From Apiotrichum sp. Y4204 (taxonomy: Eukaryota > Basidiomycota > Tremellomycetes > Trichosporonales > Trichosporonaceae), in assembly GCA_025531455.1 (NCBI GenBank), contig JAMYHL010000134.1, positions 1-52,478 on the forward strand: a DNA stretch of 52,478 nt, in the 5' to 3' direction. Under the pieces are notes generated by a model. It was not told the DNA's origin, did no database searches, and saw only the letters and a program-made list of their open reading frames with translations. Both the position numbers and the translations under genes were made by a program. The stretch's first letter is position 1, and every line of letters starts with the position of its first letter. Below are positions 1 to 10,257 of this stretch, piece after piece.

Positions 1-1429
1 CCTAATTCCTGGCATGCTGCAATCCAGGAACACTTGACCGACCTGGGCGACCTGATAAACCCTCGCAATCCTCGGGGGGTGTGCGCGGCTCTGATGGCTC
101 GGCGGCTGTGGTCAGGTTGGGTCACAGTTTGTCCGGTTGCCCACAAGGCTTGCTTGGGCTAGCAGCGGGCTGATGCGCCTGTTGGCCGGTCTATCCCATC
201 TGACGCACGTCGATCCGTAGGAATAGAGTTGGCCGTCGTTCTGTCTTCTATGAGCGTACGTACTCTACCAGAGTTTTGCCAGCCGAGTCCAGGAGCAGCG
301 CATACCAAGAGAGACGCCACGCGTGCGTGGCGCCTAACTAAGTACGTACAGCACGGAAGCCTGGTAGTCGGTCAATCGTGGTATACATTTTTCTCTCTCC
401 TTTTTCTCCGTGTTGTTTTTGCGCTCGGCTGGACCTCGCGAGTAAGGGTCAGGGCAAAGGTCTAAAGGTCGATGACACCGACATGGTGTACAGGCAAGCT
501 TTCCAAGGGCCCACTGCAAAACTGTGAGCTGTGAGAGGTTGGCCGCTTCAGCCCGAGTTGGTTGGCGGTATCTCTGTCTCCTCCTCGATCTCTCCTCTGA
601 TCTGTGCCTTCTGCCCTCTTGCTCTTTAGGTGGGTCTTCAGGTTCAGGTTGTCGAGGATGCACATCAACGAGGCTACAACCCAACGTGTCTCAGCCACCA
701 CGGCTTCCGCTCGGCTCCCGCCCTTACCCGTCGATCGCCCACTAAGGTCTCAACATTGACGCTTCCGAGACAGTGAGCAACCCCGCCCATGCCTCTGATG
801 CGTTCGCGGGCTTCCACGCTCTCTGAGAGCAATCAAACGGGGTTCTACCTTACGCCGTGTGGTGGTACGTCGGGCTCTCTTACCTCTGATCTGGATTCTC
901 GGGCTCTTGCACTCTCCGCTTTCAGGTCTGTGAGCCAAGCGCATTCAGGCCCCCCCTCCCTCTCCTTCAGGTCCATTACCCAAATCTTGCTCAAGAGTGT
1001 GCCTCCCATGGGGCCTGCAGACTGCACTATACCGGCAGCCTTCCACCACTTGTCTATCCGTCAGTCACCAACAATGGCCCGCGGCGAGTAGAAGGATTCT
1101 TGGCTCACCAACTATATCTACTCTCCGTCGTTCTTTGCTCTCCCCATACCATCCCATCTTTCTCGACTTCGACGTTCCACTTGTTACAAGTGAATCAGTC
1201 CATCACCATTCCATTCTACCTCCATAGTCTCTTCAGCTTTAAGCCCCACCCTCCTTGACACATCTTCTACTATCGCTTTCATAGTCTTAACCATCGACAA
1301 CAACAACACCACACAGCTTGGTATCACTGGCTTTCTCATTTCCTGGCACTTCCCCATTCTTGCTTCGTTCACCGAGGGCCTTGAACACGACCACAGTCAA
1401 CATCGCATCTCGACCCAATCTTCGTCAAA
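1..1429. other. Upstream region and long leader of the Zn(II)2Cys6 factor
   Basis: I see no supported gene. Short open frames on both strands lack domain-like sequence. From about 780 to 1429 the plus strand is rich in C and T, as is usual for promoters and 5' leaders in this window, and it contains several upstream ATG triplets (for example near 789 and 797). A long 5' leader with upstream frames is possible, but the transcription start cannot be placed from sequence. Confidence 0.5.
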
Positions 1430-2631
1430 ATGCAGATCGACACCACCACCCCCACCTTGACCGCCACGCCGGTTCTTGAAGGTGTGAACACGCTTTCTAC
1501 TCCCACCACCTCATACTCCCCCACGATGGGTGGTGGTGAGTCCTCTACGCGCCGCCAGCGTATCGCAATGGCCTGCCAGTACTGTCGTCATCGGTGAGTA
1601 GGAGTCTTTTCAGTTGCATGTGTGCACGGCCCATGGGGGATCGACGGAGCCGCCACAGTGCGAGGTGGTGATCGTCGATTGCGATTGTGGCGCACCCACT
1701 TTCCCTCCTCACACACCACGAACCCTTGTCTCGGTTGTCGTTTCAGTCGCTGACATTCTTTAGCAAGATCAAGTGCTGTGGCAGCACACCCTGCGCCAAC
1801 TGCACTCGTGCTCGTCGTACATGCGACTACTCGCCCGTCCCCGAGGAGGTCAACCGCGCTACCCGTGAAAAGAAGGCCGCTGCCAAGGCTGCGAAGGTTG
1901 CGTATGCTGCGTCGCGTGCCGCGCCATACTATGTCGACCAGTCTATCTACTCTATCCCCTATCTGGCTGGCCCAGGCCCCATTCGCGGCACCCACGTCCC
2001 CCCCCGCCGCGCCTTCTCGACCCCGGGCATGGGCTCTTGCCCAATGTCGCCCTACTCACCCGTTCCCGGTTCCGCTCCTCCCATGTCCTCTCCAGCGTTC
2101 GAGTCGCCGTGGTTCCACACTCCTCCGGTCCCGGTCATCAGCGTGTCGCCCATGATGCCTGTTGTCCCCACCATGAGCCACCCCGAGATCACCGCCACTC
2201 CCACTCTGCCCGCCGAGTACACCGACGAGAACTCTATGTACACGTCGTACGCAACCTCACCTGTGTCGCCCACTGAGTCGTCGACGTCGACTTCGTACCC
2301 CATGCCCGTTACTCCGGTGCGCAGGCCGATTCTACAGACTCCTCCCCACACTCCTCAGACCGCTTGCTTCCAGTCGACACCAAACCTCCTCACCTACACT
2401 CCCCAACCCTTGCCATTCTCGCCGTCGCCGCTCGCCCAGCCGAACTACTCTACGTCGCCAACGCTCTGCCCGGGCCTTCCTGTTCATCAAAAGCAACAGC
2501 AGCCTCAGCAGAGCTTTGTTGGACTGGGTATCGGTCTTCCTGTCGATGACCCTGCCTACTCTGGCACTGTCTCCAACGAGTACCTCTCGGTATCGCCGAC
2601 TTGGGCCCACCAGGGCACCCATTACATCTAA
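1430..2631 (+). CDS. Zn(II)2Cys6 binuclear cluster transcription factor
   Basis: Two exons, 1430-1593 and 1764-2631, encode 343 residues. The intron splits an Arg codon inside the zinc cluster, so neither exon alone shows the domain. After joining, residues about 49-75 contain six cysteines spaced C-x2-C-x6-C-x5-C-x2-C-x6-C (CQYC...CCGSTPCANC...C), the hallmark of fungal nuclear zinc-cluster factors that bind DNA directly. A basic Ala/Lys stretch follows. The remainder is Pro/Ser/Thr-rich and low in complexity, a likely disordered activation region. I see no fungal-specific middle homology domain and the protein is short for the family. Target genes and pathway are unknown. The start was chosen as the ATG that opens the only frame leading into the cluster; the acceptor at 1763 keeps that frame. 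Confidence 0.85.
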
Positions 2632-3465
2632 GCAGATCTGGGACCACTCTTGTTCTGTTTCCATTTGATACACGCCATCGCGTTTGAAGTGCTTGCCGCA
2701 TACTCGACATGGCAAGCTAGGGGCTGTGGAGAGCTGGCTTCTTCATCCCTTGTTCACCCATCCCCATCTCCTGACTCGGCTCCTGCAGACATTTTTGCTT
2801 TAGAGGGACTCTTCATCAATATCCATATCAATGTGTAAACCATATATAGTGTACCGGCCTAGTGTGCCGATTGGACTCTTGGACAATACTACATGTTGTG
2901 TCCGCAATGCAACAGAACCATTATATCTCCTCACCAACCTCGTTGCAAGTGACTGACTGCTCATCGCGACTGACCAGAAGGCTCTACGACGTGTTGTACT
3001 GTATGCTGCTGTACGATCCAGCAGCCATTTTACCCCATTTTCTGATTTTGGCAGCTCTCTGACTTTTTGGGGCCTACTGGAGCGTCCACGGAATAGATCG
3101 AGATCGGAATCGGAGAATGCGGTACCCATGCGTGGTCATCTGAGGGGATGCATGGAGAATAAGGGCATGCATGTACAGCATGGTAAGGGCCCTGCAGTTG
3201 TCCCTGTCGCGCACGTCGGACAGATCGCGTTGGTACAAGCAGTGCTCGAATAGCGCAGTATTAAGATTTGTGCGGCTTGGAATCGTGCGATCTGCGGGGC
3301 AAGAACGGATCGAACAATGATGGTGTTCTTGGCTGTCGTTCTGCAATCCTGATGACCGGATGCCCTACAGTACCTGCTACATGTGATGCTACCTAGACTG
3401 TACGGCACTCTGCACTGGCGGCTTTAAGCGCGCGCGTGTGCTGGGCAGGGCACTGGCAACAGGCA

Positions 3466-3541
3466 TCAGGACATCAGGACACTAGTTCACCAGATCACAG
3501 GATCACCGGATCACAACGGATCACACCAGATCACAGGATGA
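3466..3541. repeat. Imperfect short tandem repeats (ATCAGGAC and GATCAC(A)GG units)
   Basis: Two adjacent copies of an 'acatcagg' unit are followed by about six degenerate copies of a 'gatcac(a)' unit with spacers of 2-6 bases. The pattern is irregular and looks like replication slippage rather than a protein-binding array. Confidence 0.6.
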
Positions 3542-3896
3542 GCTCGAGAGCGAGAAGGGGGTTCAGAGACAAGAACGAGCGAGCAGTCTTCGAGCGAACA
3601 GTGCCTGGTTCCTCGCTTATCGGCCCTCTTTGACCTTATACGTTGTCCTGGCTGAGATCCTGGGAGTGTTCGCGGGTGCATCCGTTCAAGGGACCCCGTA
3701 CGGCCCGGTTACTACCACCGATCTGCGGATCCACTGAGCTGTTGAGCATGAACACTCTCACCCAACCCGGCATAATAAGCCATGTGGACCTCCTGAGCGA
3801 CCAGACGACAGCGACCAGACGACAGGATGCCGGACGACAGAACAACAGCGGAGACGTGGGTGTCACGCTCCAGGCATAGGACCAACCCTGTGGTCA

Positions 3897-3931
3897 CCCC
3901 CCCCCCCCCGGGGGGGGGGGGGGGGGGGGGG
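3897..3931. repeat. C13 run directly abutting a G22 run
   Basis: Thirteen C residues (3897-3909) are followed with no spacer by twenty-two G residues (3910-3931). The first 13 bases on each side of the junction form a perfect inverted repeat, and each strand carries a homopolymer able to form a G-quadruplex or i-motif. Such tracts are unstable in replication and sequencing, so the lengths, or the junction itself, may be an assembly artefact. Confidence 0.85.
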
Positions 3932-3993
3932 AGGCGGCTGCGTACTCCCCAGGAATTCTCCCTATCTCTCTGTCCCTGTGCGATGGATTGGAT

Positions 3994-4025
3994 CCATGCA
4001 ATCGCATGCAACCATGCAATCGCAT
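3994..4025 (+). repeat. 14-bp direct repeat CCATGCAATCGCAT
   Basis: The 14-mer CCATGCAATCGCAT occurs at 3994-4007 and again at 4012-4025, four bases apart, with a related 'catgca' element between the copies. No function is evident. Confidence 0.7.
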
Positions 4026-4377
4026 CCCATCGCTAGAACCAATCCCTTGAGCCCTCGCCGAGGGTCTTTGGCCTATGGCAACATGCAGAGATTTTATTAA
4101 AATGGTAGCATCACGAAAGCCTCGCTGTCATAGCAAAGTCACGACTGTACGGCAACACGGCACGGCACGGTGTGAGGGGGGCCGGCCGGAGAGTTTTATT
4201 AGGCGCGGCGGTGGTGCCCCCCAAGGACCGTCATACTGGTCGCGCTGAGATGCCGTCCATACCACTCTACTTTATTCTTCCCCGCGCCCCGACTCCGGTT
4301 CGCTGACCTTGCTCCGTCGAAGCACGTTACCGACTTATACAGTTAAACAGCAATCCAGGCACTCACGGCACGGTGTA

Positions 4378-4816
4378 CTACTGGGTTGACGCGATCCGAT
4401 TTCTCTCGTACTCGTCGGTGGCAATGCCGCGAAGGTTCAGGATCTAGGAATCAGTTCCACAGCGAGGCACTTGCTTGATCGGGGCAAGGAGCGTGTACTG
4501 TACTCACTTTCTCCTCCACTGTGGCTTTTGTTCCGCGCTCCGGAGCCGGGAACCCGCTCCTCGCCAGTCGCCGGTCGCCGGTCAAACAGTCGCAAATGGC
4601 CGCCGTTCCGCCCCACAGCACAGGAATCAACAGGGCATGTACCTCGTTTGGAGACGGGAACGCCTAAGCTCGCATGGTGCGCGCGTGCTGCATCCTAGCT
4701 GGGATGCTGGATGCCTTTGGAGATGCAAAGTGTTCATCAGTGTCAAGTGCATCGGCTGAGATCTCGAGCCACGGCAAACGCTCCCTTTCGTCAAACATCA
4801 AGTTCCAGTCGAATGC
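4378..4816 (-). pseudogene. Possible decayed or spliced minus-strand coding remnant
   Basis: I do not recognise this product. Reading the minus strand, an AG acceptor at 4817-4818 opens a 50-codon frame (4816-4667) with balanced, protein-like composition (FDWNLMFDERERLPWLEIS). It ends at a TAG (4666-4664), but the same frame then stays open for 52 more codons (4663-4508) to a consensus GTGAGT donor. A TAG acceptor before 4443 rejoins the frame for 21 codons (LNLRGIATDEYERNRIAST) ending at TAG 4380-4378. One internal stop in a frame that otherwise splices in phase suggests a decayed gene, but chance is not excluded. No start codon or upstream exon was fixed. Confidence 0.22.
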
Positions 4817-6035
4817 CTAGTTCACGAATGTGGCCGCTTGTTTGACCCGTCAGCCGTGCTCGCCGAGCTTCAGCTTTCCCCGTCTCCTTTGTGGGATCGT
4901 GTGAAGCATGTCGCGATAGGGCGTTCCTACCTACCTATGCATTGTACCTCCCAATAAGTGGTGTACTGGCGCCTGTACGTGGTTAGCGTAGTCTCAGCTC
5001 CTCAGGTTAACTATGTCGCATGCTCATGCGCGTGATGTGCTCTCTTCGAGACGCGCGGCCGGGGCACGGCTTTTTCCTCGTTGTCTCTCTCTGAAAAGCT
5101 CGAGGCTACGCAAGCCCGGGTGCCGTGAACGAAAGTTCGTTCGTTCGGCTCGCACCGGCCTAGGAACCCCGCAGCAACAGGAATACGGTACTCGGGGGAT
5201 TACGCACTCGTCTTCGATACCACAAACTATAACGTTCCCAGACAAGCTCCACCTCGCTTCCCCAGTGGTCGGTGGCGAGTGGCTAGTAGCATACCTGCAC
5301 TGACTGGATTGTGGGGTTGCGATGATGTCTTGTGGAGCGTTGCGCGCGTCAGTTCTTGCCCTCAGCCCAGCACACCGCGCATCATAATTGTCCTGTATCT
5401 CTCCGTCCATCTATTGTGACGGTTGCAGAACAATGAAGATGGCGTTGGTCATGTGTGCACTGCATATCCCACAGCATGGTCCGATTGTCGGATGAGTGGA
5501 CCTGAAGCCTTGACGACGTACATGTACGTATAGCCCCACGGCGTCTAGAAAGTGGACATGGGATGCAGAGGTGGTGGCCAGACTCGCGACCTTCGCTCGC
5601 GTCGAGAGGGTCGCCGGCATGTGACATTCATAGCCTCTTATGGATCTAGTGGAAAGCCCTTTTGCTCCACAAAGCTTCGAGTACCGATCTTGATCCAGGC
5701 TTCACGACTGCTCCACCGCCCTTAGCACTCCTGTTCTCGTAAGCGATCTCGATGGAGCACATCCGCCATGTATAATTATAATTGTGCTCCCTGCCTTCCC
5801 CTTTGCTACTCAACTTCTCAGAGATGGTGAAAGGAGAAATCTGACTGTGCTTGACATGCGCTGTCGCCGACGACGGCGGCTGTCGCCATCGCGGGCATGG
5901 CGCCAGAGCCGGCGTCCAGTGAGCAGAACCTCGTTTTAACGACAGTAACGCACAGGTCCTTACATGTGTACGCACCCCGAAACAGTCAGGTGGCGGTGGC
6001 CCTTGGACGCATCGTACCTGAACATCAAGTTCGGG

Positions 6036-6081
6036 GATACAGATACAGATACCGATGTAGATACAGATGTAGATACAAATA
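6036..6081. repeat. Degenerate hexanucleotide repeat (AGATAC/AGATGT)
   Basis: About seven tandem six-base units of the type agatac, agatgt and aaatag occur in a row. It is a simple microsatellite in intergenic DNA; I see no associated gene. Confidence 0.7.
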
Positions 6082-7348
6082 GGGCCTAGGGGTCAGCTCG
6101 TTACAGACATATCTCGGACATCTGGGAAGTGGCAATGAAGAGCATCTTCGTCGAGTTGCGATCACCTGGCCCTGATTCTGGATCGCGGATCGGATGGCTG
6201 GCGGTGTGGCGCAGTCGGCGCAGCTGGCAGGCGCCGCTCCACATGGGCCCTCTGGGTATGTGGATTGGGCGTGTATCGGGAGCGCCTGGCTGAACCTGTG
6301 GACCCGTAGCCCCAACCTTGCTGGCCCTGCCAGGAGCGAGTCTGATCGGTGATCGATGGCGTTTATGGCGTCCCCGATGCCTGAGGCCGCTGCCGCGGTT
6401 AGATGTTGATGGCCCAGAACGTCCCCTCGGTATATTGTTTTACATGGCGTCCATAGCGACTTGGAGTCAAGCTGAGCTCGTGATCACAGACGCATGTCGC
6501 AGATCCACAGCCGTCAAGCTTCAAGCATGCCTGCCGGGCCCACTGGACAGAGTTTCTGTCAACTAGGGCTGGCGCTAATTGGACCCCCGCTTCCGCGTGG
6601 TGGCGCCTCTCCCTGGCACACAAAGTGTGGGCAGCGAGGAGGTGACATAGTGGCTTCGCGGGCTTGATATAGGCTAAACCACCCCTGACTTCATATTCCG
6701 CAGAGCGGATAATCCAACCCAACTGGTTGATACGACTTGCTCCAGCGCCACTGCTTATTTGATGCTGGCAGCAATTTTAAACTGCAGCCCGCCGCTAGCG
6801 ATGGTGCGGTATGCTGATGTTGGCTCTTGACGGTAAGTCCTCGGCGAGTGTATGACGTCCTGAGGAGGAATGTTGGAGGTAAGGATGTTGGAGAGTGGAG
6901 CACGAGGAATGATCGTGTTGCCTTGCATATGGCGGGATATGCAGCTGATGGGCATGGGCTTCGCAGGGAGCTATCTCTCCCGACATTCAAAGTCCGGAAT
7001 CCGCGCATTCAAACTGATGACATTCAAACTAATGAAGTTTGGATGAAGGCCGAATGACGTGACCGGCATACCTGGTGAAAGCGTGTGCCAAATGAAGAGG
7101 CGCCTCTGATCTCCCACAACCACACCTCAACGAATTTTCAACTGACAAGGGCGGACCCAGCGTAAAGTGCTGACCACGGGGTGTCCAAGCTAAGATGCGC
7201 AGGCTAAGACGCGCAAGCTACGACGCACATAGTGCATTGGCCGTGGACTCGCAAGCCTGCATCGTCAAGTCAGTACACCAAGCGATTCAAGAAAGTGACT
7301 GGCCGGGAAGTTTGATGTTTTCTCACGACTGAGACTGCAAGAACTTCC

Positions 7349-7720
7349 ATGACCCGTTCCAACCATCTTGCAACATGTCACCAAGTGCAGGAAGTTATCG
7401 ACTGTAAACGGAAAATGATGTGGACGTTTCAGTCCACTTTGGTCACGGATCCATGGCAGCGTCACAGTCCTGACACTGAGACGGATAACAGGATTTGGAC
7501 GAGATTTACATTGGTCAGAGATATAGTGAGTGTTCAGATGTCTTTGTCGCTGTCCATTGAGCGAGATGTCAATCGAGCAACCGGTACCACGCACGGAATT
7601 TGTGATCGCTCTTCGCAAATGGCACTGTCCAGCGTTGACATTAGTGGTGGTGGTGAGTATTTTGACCAGCTGCGAGGTGACGGAGCAAACCGACAGTCTG
7701 TCAAGGCTGCGGGAAACTGA
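7349..7720 (+). CDS. Unsupported ATG-started frame, 123 aa, of unknown status
   Basis: An ATG frame of 123 codons lies just past the VPS74 stop and runs against it. Its composition is mixed and not grossly biased, but I recognise no domain, no intron and no leader. An even longer frame without an ATG start lies on the opposite strand of the same stretch, which argues that both may be chance. Kept only as a candidate for transcript evidence. Confidence 0.12.
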   Translation: MTRSNHLATCHQVQEVIDCKRKMMWTFQSTLVTDPWQRHSPDTETDNRIWTRFTLVRDIVSVQMSLSLSIERDVNRATGTTHGICDRSSQMALSSVDISGGGEYFDQLRGDGANRQSVKAAGN

Positions 7721-7859
7721 ATGGTATAGATGGGTTACGCTTTCATACCTACGCACATGCTGAATAGCCAGTCCGAGTCGCCATTGAACAAAAGAAAGTC
7801 TATACGCCCCGACATAGTGTCGTTGCTGTAGCCGCACCAGCTGTGGAGGTGGTCGTTAC

Positions 7860-9340
7860 TTAGAGCTGGAGAATTAGCTGACTGACACAAACAAACAAAT
7901 CGGGCGCGTCCGGGACGCCACCAATAGCGTTCAATCGCAACTCACAAGGCTGTCCATGCGCCCAAAGATTTCGAGGACCGTCGCCACGACCTCAAAGCAC
8001 AGCTCTTCCTGATCCTCCGAGGCACCGCCAGTGCCGGCGCCGCTATTGCCTGCTGCCATCTCCTTCCGAACCTCCCTAACGAGCTCCTGGACGCTCTCGC
8101 GACCAAGGCCGCTCCCTCCTTCACGACGCTTGGAGCCACCGCCGACGGTGACGGGACCGGCCTGAGATGACGTGCCAATACCGAAGGGCCACGTCGAGAA
8201 CTCGGCGAGGATCTCGTCGCAGCGGACGAATGCGGCCTCGCGCGAGTCGTATGACAGGCGCTGAAGGGCGTTCTCCAGCACGCTGGACGCATACGCTTAC
8301 ATTAGTCTACCAAACATGAAAAAATGGACGCGCGAGAGATAGACTCACCAGCACACACCAGACAGACCGCACGCATGTAACGGTACTGGACACCTTCCTT
8401 GTGCAGGGCCTGGGCAGGAATCGCAGCCGTGCGAGCTGTCAGAAGGGACAGGCAGCGACGCAGAACATCCTCCTTCGCGTTCATATCAGCGATAGGGTGG
8501 GTGGCCATGTCGAAGAGAAGGAAATTGCGCTTCTCTGTGCGCAGCACGCCCTTGTCCACAAGGCCCTTGGCCAAACGTTCGCGGACCTGCTTCAACTGGT
8601 AACCTATCTTCATGACGTTCCAAGTCTCGCCTGAGATTTGTTAGATGGATGGTGAACAATTCCTGATTTGGTTGACGTACCGCTCATGAGATCCACCCAC
8701 GCCCCGACACCGTACTTTTCACTGCTCTTGATCATCTTGAGCGCCTCGTCCAAAATAGTCTCTCCAGTTTGGCGGTCGTCAATAACCTCTATGAGGCGGT
8801 CCGCCAGCGCCAGCCTGCGCCGAGATGGGTCGCGGACCATAGCAATGCGTCGCCTGAGGGCGAGCTCGATGAGAATGCAGCCACGGAGCGCGTACGAGAT
8901 GTTGTCGTTCCAGAACGAGAGGTAGCCCTATATAAGTTAGATGGCCTTGAACTAAAGGATGCAACGATGATGCTTCCACATGTGGAGAAAGTTGAAGAGC
9001 GGGATTGAACATGCCTTGTGCCAGTGCAAACTACGCAGCGCGTGACACGCATGAATCAAGTAGCAAAGTCAAAACTCACGGCCTTGTCCTTGAGGCCAAG
9101 GAGCAGGACCTCCTCCATGAGGGTCAACCGAGGATTCGTCTTGGTCTCATTGTCGTCATTGAAGTCGCGTGGGTCAAACGCAATCTTGTTACGACCCTCG
9201 ACGGCTCCACTAGAGTTGGCAAGGCGAGAATCCGGGCGCGACGACGATCCTCCGCCAGCATTGTTGGGAACCAGCTCGTCGCCTGAGCTACGACCGGTAG
9301 CCGCTCCTCCTCCACGGCGGCGCGTGAGACCTTCGGACAT
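7860..9340 (-). CDS. VPS74: Vps74/GOLPH3 (GPP34 family) Golgi PI4P effector
   Basis: Five exons on the minus strand: 9340-9080, 8927-8681, 8630-8349, 8295-7946 and 7865-7860, giving 381 residues. The family binds PI4P on Golgi membranes and links glycosyltransferase tails to COPI coats, retaining these enzymes in the Golgi. Family features visible are RLTLMEEVLLLGLKDK near residues 71-86, GYLSFWNDNISY with the conserved Trp near 92, LVDKGVLRTEKRNFLLFDM (the hairpin used for tetramers), and AYASSVLENAL near the C-terminus. An Arg cluster (TRRRGG) sits near the start, as expected for the cargo-binding N-terminus. The last exon is inferred: a GTGAGT donor after MDSL joined to CTC-TAA gives the family ending MDSLL. 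Without that splice the protein would end four residues later as VSCD. It shares a 917-bp divergent promoter with CWC27. Confidence 0.93.
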
Positions 9341-10257
9341 GAGAGCACGATGAAGGATGTAGCAAAGGGGAATATGATTGAGGCCGAAGGTCCGAGCCGA
9401 TGTATTCACGCTTCAGTGGAACCGTAAAGCAATGCTCTCGGGTCCAATGATTGAAGGGGAACGTGTCAAAGGGCAACAGGATTAACCCCACGGTTTTGAA
9501 CGAGTTGCTGCGAGAATGAGAAAAAGAATAAGATATATGAGGACAAAGCGAGCGGAGTGGGTGGGCGGGAATGTACGCGTGGGAGTAGAGTGAAAAAGGA
9601 GCTAAAGGAGCGTTGTCGGTGGATGTGGATGACAGAAATCGATTCTCGTGGTAGTGGTGGTGGTGGCAGTGGTGGCATTGGTGGTGTTCGTGATCGTGGC
9701 GGTGTGGGGTCGGACAGTGTGCAGGGGCAAGGATGGTTGGGTTTTGAATACGTAAGAGGTTACAGCACACCAATTGAACAGCGTCGGCTGTTGCTTGTAG
9801 ACTCTGTGGTACCCTGGTGCTGGTGCCCTGTGGCTGGGATGGTCGTCTCGGGTGGAGGTGGAGGTGTACGATGCGCTTCGTACGTAACAAACCAAAGGCT
9901 AATAGTTTGATGCTAATGGCCATCTTCCTGATCTTAGAACAGGGGTAGCATTATTACTATCCAGGCAGATACCAGCGCACCAGCCAGAGGGAAACGCCGC
10001 GTGTGGCACGCGAGGTGGTCTGGTGGTGGTACCGGTCCGTACGGTACGTGGTGCTGGCCGGGCGATCTCGAGATTCCGATATCGATAGGGACTCGCGCGC
10101 ATAGTGCAAGGTGGAGGTTGAATGGGATCAACAAAAGTCATCAATCGGCAGCAGGCCGTCACTGTCGTCACCTACACCAACACAACTCGCGGCGTGTGAC
10201 ATTGCCATCCTTGCTATCCTCTGTCAATCTATCACATCTCCAAGCAGACGAGGAAGT
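9341..10257. promoter_or_regulatory. Divergent promoter region between VPS74 and CWC27
   Basis: No gene is supported here. The stretch separates the two start codons by 917 bp and must contain both promoters. Around 9651-9692 the plus strand carries a GGT-rich imperfect trinucleotide repeat. Near 10011-10050 GGTACCGGTCC and GTACGGTACGTGG form short inverted repeats. No TATA box could be assigned with confidence. Confidence 0.5.

Larger units (their letters stand above)
2632..7859. other. 5.2 kb gene-poor region
   Basis: No confident gene lies in this stretch, which is long compared with the 0.2-2 kb gaps elsewhere. It holds the C13/G22 tract at 3897-3931, short direct repeats near 3460-3540, 3994-4025 and 6036-6081, a possible decayed minus-strand gene at 4378-4816, and an unsupported ATG-started frame at 7349-7720. 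I looked for tRNA A and B boxes and for 5S-like sequence and saw none. It may include regulatory DNA or noncoding transcripts. Confidence 0.45.

Noticed and set aside
1588..1995. 135-codon minus-strand frame opposite the zinc-cluster gene
   Set aside because: It covers the intron and the second exon of the zinc-cluster factor in antisense; the six-Cys motif on the plus strand is decisive.
7265..7837. 190-codon minus-strand frame downstream of VPS74
   Set aside because: It opens at GTG, has no recognisable motif, and an unrelated open frame covers the same DNA on the plus strand.
9288..9923. 211-codon minus-strand frame overlapping the VPS74 start
   Set aside because: It runs through the VPS74 leader in another frame, is His/Pro/Ser-rich, and has no ATG supported by splicing or homology.
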